NCBI GenBank assembly: GCA_947627395.1
Contig: CANQVW010000080.1
Span: 1-6,952, forward strand
Length of the DNA: 6,952 bases
From: an uncultured Bacilli bacterium
Lineage (GTDB): Bacteria > Bacillota_I > Bacilli_A > ML615J-28 > CAG-698
Reading direction: 5' to 3'
Shown here: one piece after another, positions 1 to 5,060 of the stretch
Layout of the letters: every line of letters starts with the position of its first letter
Numbering within the stretch: the first letter of the stretch is position 1
Translations under genes and position numbers: made by a program
The notes under the pieces: model-generated
What the model saw: the letters and a program-made list of their open reading frames with translations, nothing else
What the model was told of the DNA's origin: nothing
Database searches by the model: none

Positions 1-177
1 GACGAAGCAAGTCATTTATATCAATATTCTCATCATCCCAATAAAAGATTAGAATATGATTATCAAAAGATACTTGATGAAGCAAGAAATGATTTGAACC
101 CCAATTCTTTATGGGTATTTTGTGGTAGCCTATATTTTGTCAGTGAAATTAGAAAAGTATATCAAGTTAAAGGATAA
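1..177 (+). CDS. folC: Folylpolyglutamate synthase, C-terminal fragment (5' end outside window)
   Basis: Only the last 58 codons are present, in frame from base 1 to a TAA stop. The visible end reads NSLWVFCGSLYFVSEIRKVY, which fits the last beta-strand and helix of FolC/Mur-ligase-like enzymes, where a (V)xGSLYLxxEVR pattern closes the protein. FolC adds glutamates to folates in the cytoplasm using ATP. The ATP and folate sites lie in the missing upstream part, so the call rests on this tail and on context: in Bacillus folC precedes comC, spoIIB, maf and radC, and here a SPOR-type gene and radC follow. A hairpin with a T-run follows the stop directly, so this is the end of its transcript. 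Confidence is moderate to good because of the fragment's length. Confidence 0.8.
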   Translation, partial: DEASHLYQYSHHPNKRLEYDYQKILDEARNDLNPNSLWVFCGSLYFVSEIRKVYQVKG

Positions 178-203
178 ATCATTCATTTGATTTATCTTTT
201 TTT
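169..203 (+). terminator. Intrinsic terminator after folC
   Basis: The arms GATAAATC (173-180) and GATTTATC (189-196) pair perfectly around an 8-base loop, and A-T and G-T pairs at the base of the stem may extend it. Seven T residues follow (197-203). The left arm overlaps the folC stop codon. It separates folC from the downstream cluster. Confidence 0.75.
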
Positions 204-290
204 ATACAACATATTGGTATAGAAAACATTTTCATCCAAGATAATTTATTTTTTTTTCTTTTTTCATCCTTTAAAAAATGTAGTTATATA

Positions 291-310
291 TAGTAGAAAC
301 ATTTCTACTA
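291..310. promoter_or_regulatory. Perfect 9-bp palindrome upstream of the SPOR gene, possible operator
   Basis: The arms TAGTAGAAA and TTTCTACTA are perfect inverted complements around the central CA. The palindrome follows an A/T-rich stretch that could hold a -10 box (TTATAT at 284-289, with TTTTCA at 261-266 as a 17-spaced -35) and lies just before a strong SD at 313-320. Its placement suits a repressor operator or a 5'-UTR stem. No regulator family could be assigned. Confidence 0.4.
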
Positions 311-329
311 AGAAAGGAGGAATAGGAAT

Positions 330-389
330 TTGTTTTATTTGTTTATGGCTCTCTTTTATGACAATTTTTCTCTTTCCTATTTTTTATAA
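330..389 (+). CDS. Possible 19-residue small ORF or leader peptide
   Basis: A textbook SD (AAAGGAGG, 313-320) lies 97 bases before the next recognised gene, which has its own SD at about 404-411. Nine bases after the first SD is a TTG codon that opens a 19-codon frame rich in Phe, Tyr and Leu (MFYLFMALFYDNFSLSYFL), ending at TAA 387-389. Another frame, opening only with a rare ATT at 328, would encode a hydrophobic peptide ending at 400-402, against the next SD. Codon statistics are useless at this length, so the strong orphan SD is the only real evidence. It could be a leader peptide, a small membrane peptide or a remnant. Confidence 0.25.
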   Translation: MFYLFMALFYDNFSLSYFL

Positions 390-417
390 TAAACAATCAT
401 AAAAAGGAGAAGGAAAA

Positions 418-1017
418 ATGAAAAAGAAAACCATAGACATATTTGGTATATTTATAGGAGTCATCATTGGTGGAGTTGTTGGATATTTCATTGGAACATA
501 TCTTCATCAAAGTAAACCTACAACAGTTTTAACTCAAGTAGACCAAGAAGGAACAGTGTATCTTTTTGAAATCAAAAAAAGTGACCAGTTAGAAGACGTA
601 ATTACGATACAATCACAACTAAAAGAAAAAAATTTAAATGGAGAAATTGTTCATTTAGGAACCATTTATTATTTATATGGTAGTATTGGTGGAACCTTAG
701 AAGATGTAAAGCTAGATAAAGCCCATTATGAATCTTTAGGATTTAATGGTACGATTGTTTCTAGCTACATCATGGATTTACCTACCATGTATCCTAAAGG
801 AACCATGGAATATTCTTTTTATGAAGATGTTATTTCGTGTTTTGTGAAAAGTTTAAAAAATGAATCTTTTTTCATCAAAGATGAATATTACCAAAATCCC
901 ATTAATATTGATCTTTTTTCTAATTTAACTTTACTTGAAGCCATTCGAAATGATACGATCAAAAAACAAATCCAACTGGATACCTATAAACAATTAATGG
1001 AATGGTTTCGTCAATAA
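418..1017 (+). CDS. Membrane-anchored protein with a probable SPOR-like domain, SpoIIB-like by position
   Basis: The ATG start has the SD AAAAGGAGAAGG just upstream. After a basic MKKK start, residues 10-28 form one glycine-rich transmembrane helix; the rest should lie outside the membrane. Residues about 46-119 fit the beta-alpha-beta-beta-alpha-beta layout of a SPOR domain: VYLFEI strand, QLEDVITIQSQLKEK helix, GEIVHLG and YYLYGSI strands, a second helix (KLDKAHYESLG) and a final strand (GTIVSSYI). SPOR domains bind denuded glycan strands at sites of septal peptidoglycan remodelling. The remaining 80 residues are probably helical and unassigned. In Bacillus, SpoIIB is a SPOR protein of engulfment encoded between folC and radC, as here. 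SPOR sequences diverge strongly, so the domain call is a pattern match and the SpoIIB link rests mostly on position. Confidence 0.6.
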   Translation: MKKKTIDIFGIFIGVIIGGVVGYFIGTYLHQSKPTTVLTQVDQEGTVYLFEIKKSDQLEDVITIQSQLKEKNLNGEIVHLGTIYYLYGSIGGTLEDVKLDKAHYESLGFNGTIVSSYIMDLPTMYPKGTMEYSFYEDVISCFVKSLKNESFFIKDEYYQNPINIDLFSNLTLLEAIRNDTIKKQIQLDTYKQLMEWFRQ

Positions 1018-1043
1018 AGTAAAAATGTTTATTCCTCGATAAT
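1015..1043 (+). promoter_or_regulatory. Candidate promoter for radC
   Basis: TAAAGT (1015-1020) and GATAAT (1038-1043) are separated by 17 bases, and the first overlaps the stop codon of the SPOR gene. The same two elements, spacing and flanks (TCGATAATAT, then GTAGAA seven bases beyond the -10 hexamer) recur upstream of the regulator gene at 3648-3676, which supports a real promoter. The -35 resembles TTGACA poorly. Confidence 0.4.
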
Positions 1044-1064
1044 ATGAAAGTAGAAGCGAGGAAT
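1031..1064 (+). promoter_or_regulatory. Inverted repeat that pairs with the radC ribosome binding site
   Basis: ATTCCTCG (1031-1038) is the exact reverse complement of CGAGGAAT (1057-1064), with an 18-base loop. The right arm contains the GAGGA SD (1058-1062) for the preferred radC start at 1068. RNA that begins upstream of 1031 could hide the SD in this stem. A transcript starting near 1050 from the overlapping candidate promoter would lack the left arm and leave the SD open. Confidence 0.45.
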
Positions 1065-1067
1065 TAT

Positions 1068-1760
1068 ATGAAGTATGATATGAAAGAAATGACAGAAATA
1101 GAAAAGCCAAGAGAAAAGCTTTTAAAATATGGAGCAAGCCATTTAGCAGATTATGAACTTTTCGCAATCTTATTATGTACAGGAACCAAAACAAAATCTG
1201 TATTAGATGTTGCCATTGAATTATCAAAATATTTATCGACTATTTCCTCTCTTCCAGATATTACCTATGAGGAATTAATTCATATCGATGGAATCGGAAA
1301 ATCCAAAGCGTTGATTATTCTATCTGTCATAGAACTTGGAAAAAGAATGATGAATCCAGCCAATACATTAACGGTTGTGAAAAATTCAATGGATGCTTAT
1401 TTATTTTTAAAAAATGAATTACAAGATAAAACACAAGAATATTTTGTGAGTATTTATCTTTCTTTATCTAATAAAGTCATTACCCATCGAATTATTAGTA
1501 TTGGAAGCCTTACACACACGATAGCAAGTCCCAAAGAAGTCATGAAATGGGGACTAAAATGTTCAGCTTACGCTGTAATTATTGCGCACAATCATCCAAG
1601 TGGAAATGCTGAACCAAGTAAGCAAGATATGGAGCTCACGAAACAATTCATCCAAGCTTCCCAAGTGGTAGATTTGGTATTTGTTGATCACATTATTATA
1701 GGGAATCATTGTTATTATAGTTTTCATGAAAATCGAATAATCCACGAAAAAACCACATAA
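1068..1760 (+). CDS. radC: RadC/YsxA family JAB/MPN-domain protein
   Basis: A 230-residue protein with the full RadC layout. It opens with the conserved EKPREKLLKYGASHLADYEL block, followed by a helix-hairpin-helix near residues 69-85 (IHIDGIGKSKALII). The C-terminal JAB/MPN domain carries the JAMM-type metal site: E124, then H174, H176, S178 and D187 in HNHPSGN-(6)-D. The biochemical role of RadC is unsettled; despite its name it is not needed for ordinary DNA repair in several bacteria, and in streptococci it belongs to the late competence genes. The ATG at 1068 is preferred over 1044 because it has a GAGGA SD at the right distance and matches the usual RadC N-terminus (M-K-x-x-D/M). The gene sits between the SPOR gene and spoIVFA, with 50 and 21 bases between them. 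Confidence 0.95.
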   Translation: MKYDMKEMTEIEKPREKLLKYGASHLADYELFAILLCTGTKTKSVLDVAIELSKYLSTISSLPDITYEELIHIDGIGKSKALIILSVIELGKRMMNPANTLTVVKNSMDAYLFLKNELQDKTQEYFVSIYLSLSNKVITHRIISIGSLTHTIASPKEVMKWGLKCSAYAVIIAHNHPSGNAEPSKQDMELTKQFIQASQVVDLVFVDHIIIGNHCYYSFHENRIIHEKTT

Positions 1761-1766
1761 AATGAA

Positions 1767-1784
1767 GTGGAGGTATATCTTGTG
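1767..1784 (+). promoter_or_regulatory. Ribosome binding site that decides the spoIVFA start
   Basis: GGAGG (1769-1773) is followed by an 8-base spacer and a GTG start (1782-1784). The in-frame GTG at 1767 overlaps this SD and has none of its own, so the downstream GTG is preferred. Confidence 0.7.
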
Positions 1785-2288
1785 AATTATGTAGATCGTT
1801 TCTTGTACAAACTCTGTTTTTTAAGTATGGTTTTACTTTGTTTTTTAGGATTGAATCACTTTCATGTTTTATCCATTTCAAAGCTTCAAGAGACTTTAAG
1901 TCATCCCATGAATTTCATGTCTTTGATGATGAAGCTCAATGGAAAAACAAAATTATTAGATTTAGGAATTGATACGGAAGTAGAAGTTTCTTCCATGGGA
2001 CATCGACTAGAAAAAATAGACCATGGATATCGTATTTTTTTAGATACTTATGAAGGAGTAGAAAATCTTCGTTTAGGAAGTGTCATTAAAATTGAAAAAA
2101 AGAATGGATATAAAGTCTATATACAATCTAGTGATAATATCATTTATTGTTATACAGATTTATCATCCATTGATGTTCATTTGTATGAGATTGTGAAAAT
2201 GGGAAAAATTATTGGAAATGTTGAAGAAACAGAACAAAAATCCTATTGTTTATACATGTATCAAGGAAATCAATATTTAGAAGAATGA
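1782..2288 (+). CDS. spoIVFA: SpoIVFA-like membrane protein with a degenerate M23/LytM domain
   Basis: A 168-residue protein starting at GTG. Residues about 8-30 (LYKLCFLSMVLLCFLGLNHF) form one transmembrane helix. Residues about 88-163 follow the fold pattern of an M23/LytM domain: GSVIKI strand, GYKVYIQ, YCYTDLSSIDVHLYEIVKMGKIIGNV and a final LYMY strand. The HxxxD and HxH zinc ligands of active M23 peptidases are absent, as expected for SpoIVFA, a non-enzymatic partner. In Bacillus, SpoIVFA sits in the membrane around the forespore and, with BofA, holds the SpoIVFB protease inactive until SpoIVB cleaves it. The protein is much shorter than the roughly 260-residue Bacillus one, mostly in the linker. 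The next gene starts inside its stop codon (ATGA), the same coupling as Bacillus spoIVFA-spoIVFB. The call is driven by order and pattern together. Confidence 0.8.
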   Translation: MNYVDRFLYKLCFLSMVLLCFLGLNHFHVLSISKLQETLSHPMNFMSLMMKLNGKTKLLDLGIDTEVEVSSMGHRLEKIDHGYRIFLDTYEGVENLRLGSVIKIEKKNGYKVYIQSSDNIIYCYTDLSSIDVHLYEIVKMGKIIGNVEETEQKSYCLYMYQGNQYLEE

Positions 2289-2902
2289 TTCTTCACCCAT
2301 CCATTTATGTTTTACTCCTTTTTTTCTTGTATGCAGGACTCTTAAAAGAAGGCATTTTATTCATTTTGTGTCTGTTCTTACATGAATGTGGACACCTCAT
2401 CCTATTACGTTTTTACTCCTCTTGTAGTTATAAAATTCATTTATCTTTATTTGGAGCAGAACTTGAAACATCCACATTTCATTTATCTAAAGAAAAAGAA
2501 ATGATAGTCAACCTTGCAGGTGTTACAGTCAATTTTTTTATTGTTTTATTTCTTTATCTTTTTTTAAAACAAACAAAAACCATTCAAATGTTAATTCGTT
2601 ATAATTTATTGTTAATTGGTTTTAATTTACTCCCCATCTATCCACTTGATGGATTTCGAATCATAAATACTCTTTTGATTGGAATTCCTTTTCGTAAAAG
2701 AATTCAAATCACCCAAAATATTTCTAATCTATTTTTATTTTTCTTTTTCCTTTATACAATTTATGTTCAAAGTTTAGCGTTTTTTATCATCTTTTTCGTT
2801 TTAGTCTATAAAAATATGAAACATAAGCAATGTTATCATCAATTATATTTGCATCATCTTTTTTTAAAATTTCAAAAAAGAAATACTTGTATAAAAACAT
2901 AA
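2285..2902 (+). CDS. spoIVFB: SpoIVFB-like intramembrane metalloprotease (site-2 protease, M50), without CBS domain
   Basis: A very hydrophobic 205-residue protein with several transmembrane segments. The HExxH zinc motif is HECGH (residues 33-37) within a membrane helix. AGVTVNF (79-85) corresponds to the AGPxxN loop motif, and NLLPIYPLDG (114-123) supplies the third ligand, D122. All catalytic elements of a site-2 protease are therefore intact. In Bacillus, SpoIVFB sits in the outer forespore membrane and trims pro-sigma-K to its active form in the mother cell. After the last membrane segment (about 145-176) only about 30 basic residues remain, whereas Bacillus SpoIVFB (288 residues) carries a cytosolic CBS domain that binds ATP and the substrate. 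The ATG at 2285 overlaps the spoIVFA stop and has only a weak SD, so translation is probably coupled. An upstream TTG at 2246 lacks an SD and is rejected. Confidence 0.88.
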   Translation: MILHPSIYVLLLFFLYAGLLKEGILFILCLFLHECGHLILLRFYSSCSYKIHLSLFGAELETSTFHLSKEKEMIVNLAGVTVNFFIVLFLYLFLKQTKTIQMLIRYNLLLIGFNLLPIYPLDGFRIINTLLIGIPFRKRIQITQNISNLFLFFFFLYTIYVQSLAFFIIFFVLVYKNMKHKQCYHQLYLHHLFLKFQKRNTCIKT

Positions 2903-2916
2903 AACCATGCTATAAT
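2887..2916 (+). promoter_or_regulatory. Sigma-A promoter with extended -10 for the YgjP-like gene
   Basis: TGCTATAAT (2908-2916) is a perfect extended -10 box. TTGTAT (2887-2892) is a partial -35 at 18 bases spacing, inside the spoIVFB 3' end. Transcription would start near 2922-2924, giving a leader of only about 14 bases that begins at or just before the SD (AAAAGGAG, 2921-2928). Confidence 0.7.
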
Positions 2917-2936
2917 GAATAAAAGGAGATCTTAAA

Positions 2937-3608
2937 ATGAAATATAAAGTAAAAAGTGAATATTCTTTTCCCATCATTAGAAATGATAAAACTTATACGG
3001 TTCGTGTGATACGAAAAGATGTAAAAAGAGCAAGTATCGCCATCAATCATCATGGAGAAATTGTTTTAACATCCTCTTCACCCTATACAAAACAAGAAGT
3101 GGTTTCCTTTTTGCAAAAAAATGCAACAATACTCGATAAGTTGTTAAATAAAGTTTCATTCATATCCCTAAAAGATCATGAAATTATGTTATTTGGAACC
3201 ATCTATGAAGGAGTATGCATTCCAACCTTTCAAACAAACTATAAAATAGAAGGAAATACCATTTATTATAAAGAAATCCATTATATTTACCAAGATGCAT
3301 TAAAAGAAATAGCAAAACAATTTGAAGCTTTTAAACAAGTATTTGATCAACACATCAATGCAACCATTTCTTTTCGTAAAATGAAAACAAGATGGGGCGT
3401 TTGTTATATTCGAAAAAAGAAAATCGTTTTAACAACAGCCCTTGTACATGTTCCTAAAGATTTGATTCAATATGTCATTGTTCATGAGTTTTGTCATTTT
3501 ATTGAAGCGAATCATAGCAAAAATTTTTATCTTGAAGTAAAAAAATATTATCCAAATTATCTTGATGCAAGAAAAAAATTAAAACAATATTCCTGTTTTC
3601 TACCTTAA
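2937..3608 (+). CDS. YgjP/DUF45 family zinc metallopeptidase-like protein
   Basis: A 223-residue protein, close to the usual family length. The C-terminal half has the family signature: FRKMKTRWGVC (residues 146-156), then HEFCHFIEANH with H183, E184, H187 and H193 as the probable catalytic and zinc-binding residues, and the closing YYPNYLDARKKLKQY helix. The N-terminal half is beta-rich (YTVRVIRKDVKRASIAI), as in the family, and no signal peptide or membrane segment is seen. Members resemble M48/WSS1-type metallopeptidases in fold, and some are annotated as UTP pyrophosphatase-related; the physiological substrate is not established. The start has a strong AAAAGGAG SD. Its own promoter and terminator make it a single-gene unit, so the sporulation neighbours are not informative about its role. 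Confidence 0.88.
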   Translation: MKYKVKSEYSFPIIRNDKTYTVRVIRKDVKRASIAINHHGEIVLTSSSPYTKQEVVSFLQKNATILDKLLNKVSFISLKDHEIMLFGTIYEGVCIPTFQTNYKIEGNTIYYKEIHYIYQDALKEIAKQFEAFKQVFDQHINATISFRKMKTRWGVCYIRKKKIVLTTALVHVPKDLIQYVIVHEFCHFIEANHSKNFYLEVKKYYPNYLDARKKLKQYSCFLP

Positions 3609-3648
3609 AATACATGATAGAGTTATCTATATGTATTTTTCTTTTTTT
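3607..3648 (+). terminator. Intrinsic terminator after the YgjP-like gene
   Basis: AAAATACAT (3607-3615) pairs with ATGTATTTT (3631-3639), and inside it ATAG (3617-3620) pairs with CTAT (3627-3630), leaving one bulged G and a 6-base loop. A T-rich tail (TTCTTTTTTT) runs to 3648. The left arm overlaps the stop codon. Confidence 0.8.
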
Positions 3649-3676
3649 AGAGTAATTTTCACTTATCTTCGATAAT
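3648..3676 (+). promoter_or_regulatory. Candidate promoter for the helix-turn-helix regulator gene
   Basis: TAGAGT (3648-3653), a 17-base spacer and GATAAT (3671-3676), with TTCGATAATAT around the -10 and GTAGAA at 3683-3688. The arrangement matches that upstream of radC base for base in the key positions. It begins right at the end of the preceding terminator T-run. Confidence 0.45.
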
Positions 3677-3685
3677 ATAGTAGTA

Positions 3686-3703
3686 GAATAAGAAAAATTA
3701 TTC
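3686..3703. repeat. Inverted repeat just downstream of the regulator promoter
   Basis: GAATAA (3686-3691) and TTATTC (3698-3703) are perfect complements with a 6-base A-rich spacer. They start 10 bases after the candidate -10 box, where an autoregulatory operator would be expected. The arms are short and A/T-rich, so chance is possible. Confidence 0.3.
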
Positions 3704-3740
3704 AAATCATCATTTTAAAGAATAGAAAACGGAGGAAAAA

Positions 3741-5015
3741 ATGTATCATATTTATTTAAAAGATGTTGAAGAATTTATCAGTAAAAGAATGGCCAGTGGA
3801 CCGATTGTGGAAAGTAATTATATTTCATCTACTTTAAAAAATCGACGTTTGGAATTATCAATGACTTTATCAGAAGTGACAAAAGACATTTGTTCAGAAG
3901 CGTTTCTTTCAAAAGTTGAAAGAAATTTAATGGATGGAAAAAATGAAAGAATTGCCATGTTGTGTGAGCGATTAGATTTAGATTATCAACGTTTAATGGA
4001 TATTGAAGAAGGAAGTCGCATCATGGATTTATTAAATTCTTATTTTGAAGAAAACTATGAAACCATTTATTCCATGGAAAATGAATTGAATCAAACCTTT
4101 TTTGTCGCCCAAGATAAAATTGTTTATGCATATATATGTTTTTTAAAAGAAGATTACAGATCTTTTCATGAAGCTATTTTAGAATTAGATGCAGTCAAAG
4201 AATGTTTGTGTGATATTGAATTATTTGCTTTATTTCTAATTATGATCGATTACTATACAAGAATTCTTGAATTAATGGAAGCGAAAACTTATTTAGGTTA
4301 TATAAAGAAATTAGAAATTGACAATGATATTGTGACAATGATGATTCTCGAAAGAGATTTTATTCTTTCATCTAAATTAGAAGATGAGCGAGTAGAAGAA
4401 ACTTATGTTCGATTAAAATCCTTTTATGAACATGGATACCCCATTCGAAAACAATTTCTAATGATGATTTACTATTTAAAAACAAAAAAGGAAGAAAGGT
4501 CTTTAAAAACTTTAGAAGAAATCAAAAAGAATTATTTCCCTCAACCCTATGAATATTCTTTTTATTATTGCAAAATGTACTTACTTACAGAACTAGAAAG
4601 ATATTCGGAAGTGTTGGAATCGATTGAACAAGAAACCTATAAAACTTTTGAAATCTTTTGTTTATATGCTTATTCTTTATTACATTACATGGAACATTTA
4701 GATGATAAAACATTAGAGACAAAAAAGAAAAAATTAGAAGGATGGATGACGACAACAAAACATAAGGGAATTGATGGTTTTCATCATGCATTTTTAAGAT
4801 TATTGATGTATGAAATTGAAAAAATGGATGATCAATTCATATGCAATTATTTAAAAAACTATTTAATTAAAGAATTTCAAATGTTTAGTTGTCCTTTATA
4901 CCAACGACATTATACCCAACTCTATTGTGAATTATTAGGTCATTTATCTCGATATAAAGATGCGTATCTTTTTTTATTATCTCATAAAAAAGCCTTGAAG
5001 AAATCAAAGATTTAG
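3741..5015 (+). CDS. XRE-type helix-turn-helix regulator with long helical (TPR-like) C-terminal region
   Basis: A 424-residue cytoplasmic protein. Residues about 29-84 form an XRE/Cro-type helix-turn-helix: SSTLKNRRLELSMTLSEVTK, then AFLSKVERN as the recognition helix and RIAMLCERLDLDYQRLM. The start ATG has the SD GGAGGA. A 25-residue N-terminal extension precedes the DNA-binding domain. Residues about 95-424 are almost entirely helical, with repeated Tyr/Leu pairs typical of TPR-like bundles. This layout recalls the Rgg/PlcR/PrgX group, whose helical domain often binds short peptides, but those proteins are usually about 280-320 residues, and this one is longer. No cognate peptide gene is seen in the window. 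The gene lies alone between a terminator and the trmR promoter. Its target is unknown; the next operon and the gene itself are candidates. Confidence 0.75.
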   Translation: MYHIYLKDVEEFISKRMASGPIVESNYISSTLKNRRLELSMTLSEVTKDICSEAFLSKVERNLMDGKNERIAMLCERLDLDYQRLMDIEEGSRIMDLLNSYFEENYETIYSMENELNQTFFVAQDKIVYAYICFLKEDYRSFHEAILELDAVKECLCDIELFALFLIMIDYYTRILELMEAKTYLGYIKKLEIDNDIVTMMILERDFILSSKLEDERVEETYVRLKSFYEHGYPIRKQFLMMIYYLKTKKEERSLKTLEEIKKNYFPQPYEYSFYYCKMYLLTELERYSEVLESIEQETYKTFEIFCLYAYSLLHYMEHLDDKTLETKKKKLEGWMTTTKHKGIDGFHHAFLRLLMYEIEKMDDQFICNYLKNYLIKEFQMFSCPLYQRHYTQLYCELLGHLSRYKDAYLFLLSHKKALKKSKI

Positions 5016-5023
5016 TTTATAAT
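4995..5023 (+). promoter_or_regulatory. Sigma-A promoter of the trmR-trhP operon
   Basis: TTGAAG (4995-5000), a 17-base spacer and a perfect TATAAT (5018-5023) form a strong promoter that overlaps the end of the regulator gene. Transcription would start near 5030, about 30 bases before the trmR ATG. No terminator separates the two genes, so readthrough is also possible. Confidence 0.75.
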
Positions 5024-5043
5024 GTGATATATAAATCAAAGAT
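5001..5043 (+). repeat. Pair of 11-bp direct repeats flanking the trmR -10 box
   Basis: AAATCAAAGAT occurs at 5001-5011, directly after the -35 hexamer, and again at 5033-5043, just after the expected transcription start. The copies are 32 bases apart start to start, about three helical turns. The first copy overlaps the last codons of the regulator gene. Confidence 0.5.
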
Positions 5044-5060
5044 ACAAGGAGAATTCAACC

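Noticed and set aside
1044..1067. Upstream ATG start for radC
   Set aside because: No SD before it, it lies in the hairpin loop and at the candidate -10 box, and the extra residues are not part of the usual RadC N-terminus.
994..1227. Antisense ORF of 77 codons across the SPOR gene end and radC start
   Set aside because: Lies opposite the conserved RadC N-terminus, has no SD or family resemblance, and is explained by A/T-rich codon bias on the other strand.
1753..1770. CCAC/GTGG hairpin before spoIVFA
   Set aside because: Only four pairs around a 10-base loop; too weak to claim as regulatory or as a terminator.
1563..1881. Two antisense ORFs opposite the radC end and the spoIVFA start
   Set aside because: They mirror conserved RadC JAMM and SpoIVFA coding sequence and show no SD or recognisable domain.
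2246..2284. Upstream TTG start for spoIVFB
   Set aside because: No SD, overlaps the spoIVFA C-terminus in another frame, and the ATGA overlap at 2285-2288 is the typical coupled start.
3499..3705. Antisense ORF of 68 codons over the YgjP-like gene end
   Set aside because: It runs through the terminator hairpin and the HEFCH-coding region of the real gene.
4585..4791. Antisense ORF of 68 codons inside the regulator gene
   Set aside because: No SD and no resemblance to a family; opposite an uninterrupted real frame.
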